A model generated the notes under the pieces. It was not told the DNA's origin and made no database searches. It worked only from the letters and a program-made list of their open reading frames with translations. DNA of 16,422 bases from Phytoactinopolyspora endophytica (lineage in GTDB: Bacteria; Actinomycetota; Actinomycetes; Jiangellales; Jiangellaceae), in assembly GCF_004138495.1 (NCBI RefSeq), contig NZ_ML142849.1, forward strand, positions 195,438 to 211,859. Direction: 5' to 3'. Shown one piece after another: positions 15,569 through 16,422 of this stretch (within the stretch, counting starts at the first letter, position 1; each line of letters opens with the position of its first letter). The translations under genes and the position numbers were made by a program.

Positions 15569-16066
15569 ATGCCTGCCGAACCTGCCCTCATCGAACGAGT
15601 GGAACAGCCCTACGTGGGCATCACACGTGTCGTCACCATGGAGACTATGCCTGAGGTGGCTGACAGGCTGCCGGAGGTGTTCGGCTGGCTCGCGGCGCGC
15701 GGCATGGCCCCTGCCGGATCACCGTTCTTCAAATACAACCGCATCGACATGGCCACCGACCTCGAGGTGGAGGTCGGCGTGCCTGTCGACGCGGCCCAGA
15801 GCGGCGACGATGTGGTGGCCGCGGGGGTACTGCCCGCCGGCCGGTACGCCACCGTGACCCACATCGGTCATCCCGACAACCTCATGAGAGCGACAGGTGA
15901 TCTCTTGGAGTGGGGCAACCAGCAGGGGCTGGAGTGGGACAGCTCGGACACGCCTGACGGCGAGGTCTGGCGTTGTCGCCTGGAGATTTACCACACTGAC
16001 CCGGCGGAGGAGCCGGATATGAACAAGTGGGAGACCGACCTCGCGTTCAAGATCACTGATCGATGA
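15569..16066 (+). CDS. Stand-alone GyrI-like small-molecule-binding protein
   Basis: A 165-residue cytoplasmic protein made only of a GyrI-like (SOUL/BmrR-effector) domain, with no DNA-binding part. It starts VEQPYVGITRVVTMETMPEVADRL, then has the middle KYNRIDMATDLEVEVGVPV and LPAGRYATVTHIGHPDNL (88-105), and ends with LEIYHTDPAEEPDMNKWETDLAFKI. These are the conserved blocks of the family. E139 in the LEIYHTDP block matches the conserved binding-pocket glutamate. Known relatives either bind hydrophobic cations as sensor domains, inhibit gyrase, or, in some stand-alone members, hydrolyse cyclopropanoid natural products. Which applies here cannot be read. A strong AAGGAGG precedes it. Neighbours give no functional hint beyond the exported C69-like protein upstream. 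Confidence 0.85.
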   Translation: MPAEPALIERVEQPYVGITRVVTMETMPEVADRLPEVFGWLAARGMAPAGSPFFKYNRIDMATDLEVEVGVPVDAAQSGDDVVAAGVLPAGRYATVTHIGHPDNLMRATGDLLEWGNQQGLEWDSSDTPDGEVWRCRLEIYHTDPAEEPDMNKWETDLAFKITDR

Positions 16067-16118
16067 GGTCAGCCACCTGCCGACAGCCGTAGCGGGTGTT
16101 CGTCGGGGGCGAACGGTT

Positions 16119-16140
16119 GATCACCACGAGATGGGTGATC
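16119..16140. repeat. Inverted repeat after the GyrI-like gene
   Basis: GATCACC (16119-16125) and GGTGATC (16134-16140) are perfect complements around an 8-base loop, 52 bases after the GyrI-like stop and 39 bases before the next ORF. The following bases (TTGGTTGTGGG) are T-poor, so it is either a weak transcription stop or an operator for the downstream gene. Confidence 0.4.
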
Positions 16141-16171
16141 TTGGTTGTGGGCGTGCAGGCATTCGAATAGC

Positions 16172-16187
16172 ATGGACACATGTTCGA
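16172..16187 (+). promoter_or_regulatory. LexA (SOS)-box-like site overlapping a start codon
   Basis: ATGGAC-ACAT-GTTCGA resembles the mycobacterial/actinobacterial LexA box TCGAAC-N4-GTTCGA. The right half matches 6 of 6 and the left half 3 of 6. The ATG of the partial ORF (16180) lies inside it. A second related palindrome, ATTCGAAT, sits at 16161-16168. The match is imperfect and may be chance. Confidence 0.35.
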
Positions 16188-16422
16188 TTCGGATGCCTGT
16201 AGCTCTGCCTCGCTGGGCGAGATGCCTAGTGGGGCGGCTCGTGGTGGGCGGGGTCGGTTTGAGCCGGACCCGGTGCGGGCGAGTGCGCACCGTGCCGCGC
16301 ACCAGGCCGAGGTCGAGGCGTGTTGGGCGCGTCTCGTCGCCGCCGAGCAGACCGACTGGGAGACCACGTCTGTGGTGTTGCTGCAGGCCGGGGTGGACCC
16401 CAATGATCCGTTCGCGGTGGAT
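16180..16422 (+). CDS. Partial ORF at window edge, possibly an HNH/DUF222 (13E12-type) protein
   Basis: An ATG at 16180 opens a frame of 81 codons that stays open to the last base, so the 3' end is missing. The peptide begins MFDSDACSSASLGEMPSG, has a Gly/Arg-rich patch, then a helical stretch VEACWARLVAAEQTDWETTSVVLL and VDPNDPFAVD. I do not firmly recognise it. The short MFDS start, the LexA-like sequence over the start codon, the helical N-terminal region and the G-rich codon use recall the DUF222/HNH endonuclease (13E12 repeat) family that is frequent in actinomycetes and in mycobacteria can be SOS-controlled. The HNH motif itself would lie beyond the window. No obvious Shine-Dalgarno is present. 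The opposite-strand ORF here looks like a shadow. Confidence 0.5.
   Translation, partial: MFDSDACSSASLGEMPSGAARGGRGRFEPDPVRASAHRAAHQAEVEACWARLVAAEQTDWETTSVVLLQAGVDPNDPFAVD

Noticed and set aside
16053..16403. 116-codon minus-strand ORF at the right edge
   Set aside because: Low-complexity translation that overlaps the end of the GyrI-like gene; the + frame open from 16180 to the edge has a better N-terminus and context.

Overview
The window is high-GC DNA with strong G/C preference at third codon positions, dense gene packing, 4-base stop/start overlaps and GTG starts. It carries a carbohydrate ABC importer without its own ATPase, plus TreY/TreZ trehalose synthesis. Together these point to an actinomycete (Actinomycetota); the genus cannot be fixed from the sequence alone. 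No rRNA, tRNA, CRISPR array, insertion sequence or phage gene was seen, and no gene-free stretch exceeds 300 bases.

Left part (1-5276, + strand): a four-gene sugar-utilisation operon. It encodes a lipoprotein solute-binding protein (cut off at its signal peptide by the window edge), two CUT1-type permeases joined by 4-base overlaps, and a cytoplasmic GH42 beta-galactosidase. The likely logic is capture and import of a beta-galactoside oligosaccharide followed by hydrolysis inside the cell. No ATP-binding subunit is present, so a shared ATPase (MsiK type) or a gene to the left is expected.

Middle (5356-9185): small unlinked genes. These are a class I SAM-dependent methyltransferase (+), a two-pass membrane protein of unknown function (-), a DUF402/FomD-like protein (+), and an AMP-forming acyl-CoA synthetase (-). 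The two convergent pairs are separated by only 19 bases and 1 base.

Right part (9406-13427, + strand): treY-treZ, overlapping by 4 bases. They make trehalose from maltooligosaccharides by isomerising the reducing-end linkage and then releasing trehalose. The usual third partner, the debranching enzyme TreX/GlgX, is not in the window. The 220-base gap between the divergent acyl-CoA synthetase and treY holds a clean inverted repeat that could be an operator.

End (13596-16422, + strand): an exported C69-dipeptidase-like (Ntn-hydrolase) protein in which Ser occupies the position where the family normally has its catalytic Cys. It is followed by a stand-alone GyrI-like small-molecule-binding protein and the start of an ORF that runs off the window. 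The start codon of that ORF lies inside a LexA-box-like sequence. No clearly new multi-gene system is evident. The most notable points are the Ser-for-Cys C69 homologue, the acs/treY inverted repeat and the LexA-like site at the right edge.
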